Shown here one piece after another: positions 6,518 through 6,659 of a DNA stretch of 6,659 nt. This DNA comes from Desulfonatronospira sp. Its GTDB lineage: Bacteria; Desulfobacterota; Desulfovibrionia; Desulfovibrionales; Desulfonatronovibrionaceae. Under the pieces are notes generated by a model. The model made no database searches. It was not told the DNA's origin and saw only the letters and a program-made list of their open reading frames with translations. The stretch is taken from positions 1 to 6,659 of the forward strand of contig PWGS01000172.1 in NCBI GenBank assembly GCA_003554505.1. Direction: 5' to 3'. Within the stretch, counting starts at the first letter, position 1. Every line of letters begins with the position of its first letter. The position numbers and the translations under genes are program-made.

Positions 6518-6659
6518 CTATGCGCACCGCTGATATCTAGGGTCCGGGGGCTTTGCAAACTGGGCGTAAACTGTCTGAACGACGTAGGAAGCGTTAATCA
6601 AAACCGTAAAACACCGAACTTTATTTAAAGCATGTTATCGAGGTTATTCTGGCTTAAAA
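6518..6659. other. right-end intergenic segment, no firm gene
   Basis: On the minus strand a 38-codon frame is open from 6634 to a TAG at 6520-6518. It has no ATG start, but its end reads like protein (VVQTVYAQFAKPPDPRYQ). The promoter for the ATPase begins directly after it, so it could be the decayed 3' end of a lost gene. The plus strand is also open here as part of a 107-codon frame (6305-6628), but that frame runs through both hairpins and has no clear ribosome binding site. No RNA gene or insertion sequence was recognised. Confidence 0.2.

Noticed and set aside
6619..6630. CTTTATTTAAAG short palindrome near the right end
   Set aside because: It is an A/T-rich short repeat with no context to give it a role.
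6541..6659. Possible structured RNA (tmRNA-like GGGGGC and GCGTAAAC words)
   Set aside because: No acceptor stem, tag frame or matching 3' half could be found, so the resemblance is superficial.

Overview
The window holds four protein genes, all read right to left on the minus strand: an AAA+ ATPase (6282-4876), a PAS-PAS-PAS/GGDEF/EAL protein (4592-2055), an HDOD-domain protein (1997-708), and the first 210 codons of a GAF-like sensor protein that runs off the left edge (from 632). The theme is cytoplasmic signalling, very probably cyclic di-GMP. No mobile element, tRNA, rRNA or CRISPR array was recognised. The moderate GC content, the domain style of the HDOD and GAF proteins and the density of multi-PAS signalling proteins suggest a sulfate-reducer-like member of the Desulfobacterota (Desulfovibrionales-type). 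That is an impression from family resemblance, not a demonstrated placement.

Right end (6283-6659): a 377-base region with no convincing gene. It carries a good sigma-70-type promoter (TTGACC, 17 bases, AATAGT), a TTTCCGGAAA palindrome close to the predicted transcription start, and then a leader of about 200 bases with two perfect hairpins and a strong ribosome binding site in front of the ATPase. The ATPase has an N-terminal pair of 24-residue repeats separated by five residues, the pattern of the c-di-GMP-binding MshEN domain. A winged-helix-like segment and a complete AAA+ core follow.

Middle (4593-4875): a 283-base gap. It contains a strong Shine-Dalgarno sequence, a 46-codon open frame and a second open frame shifted by one base that ends three bases before the EAL gene. 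This may be a decayed or frameshifted small gene.

Left half: the GGDEF/EAL protein has a degenerate GGDEF motif (SSDEF), an intact RxxD inhibitory-site motif and every expected EAL catalytic residue. It should therefore break down c-di-GMP rather than make it. The HDOD gene follows after 57 bases and is probably co-transcribed with it. The GAF gene follows 75 bases later, with its own likely promoter overlapping the HDOD stop codon.

Working model (inference): the PAS/EAL protein senses a cytoplasmic or redox signal and lowers c-di-GMP, the ATPase reads c-di-GMP through its MshEN-like domain, and the HDOD and GAF proteins are further signalling parts. The pairing of an MshEN-type sensor with a winged helix and an AAA+ motor that is not a type II/IV secretion ATPase is the most interesting point in the window.
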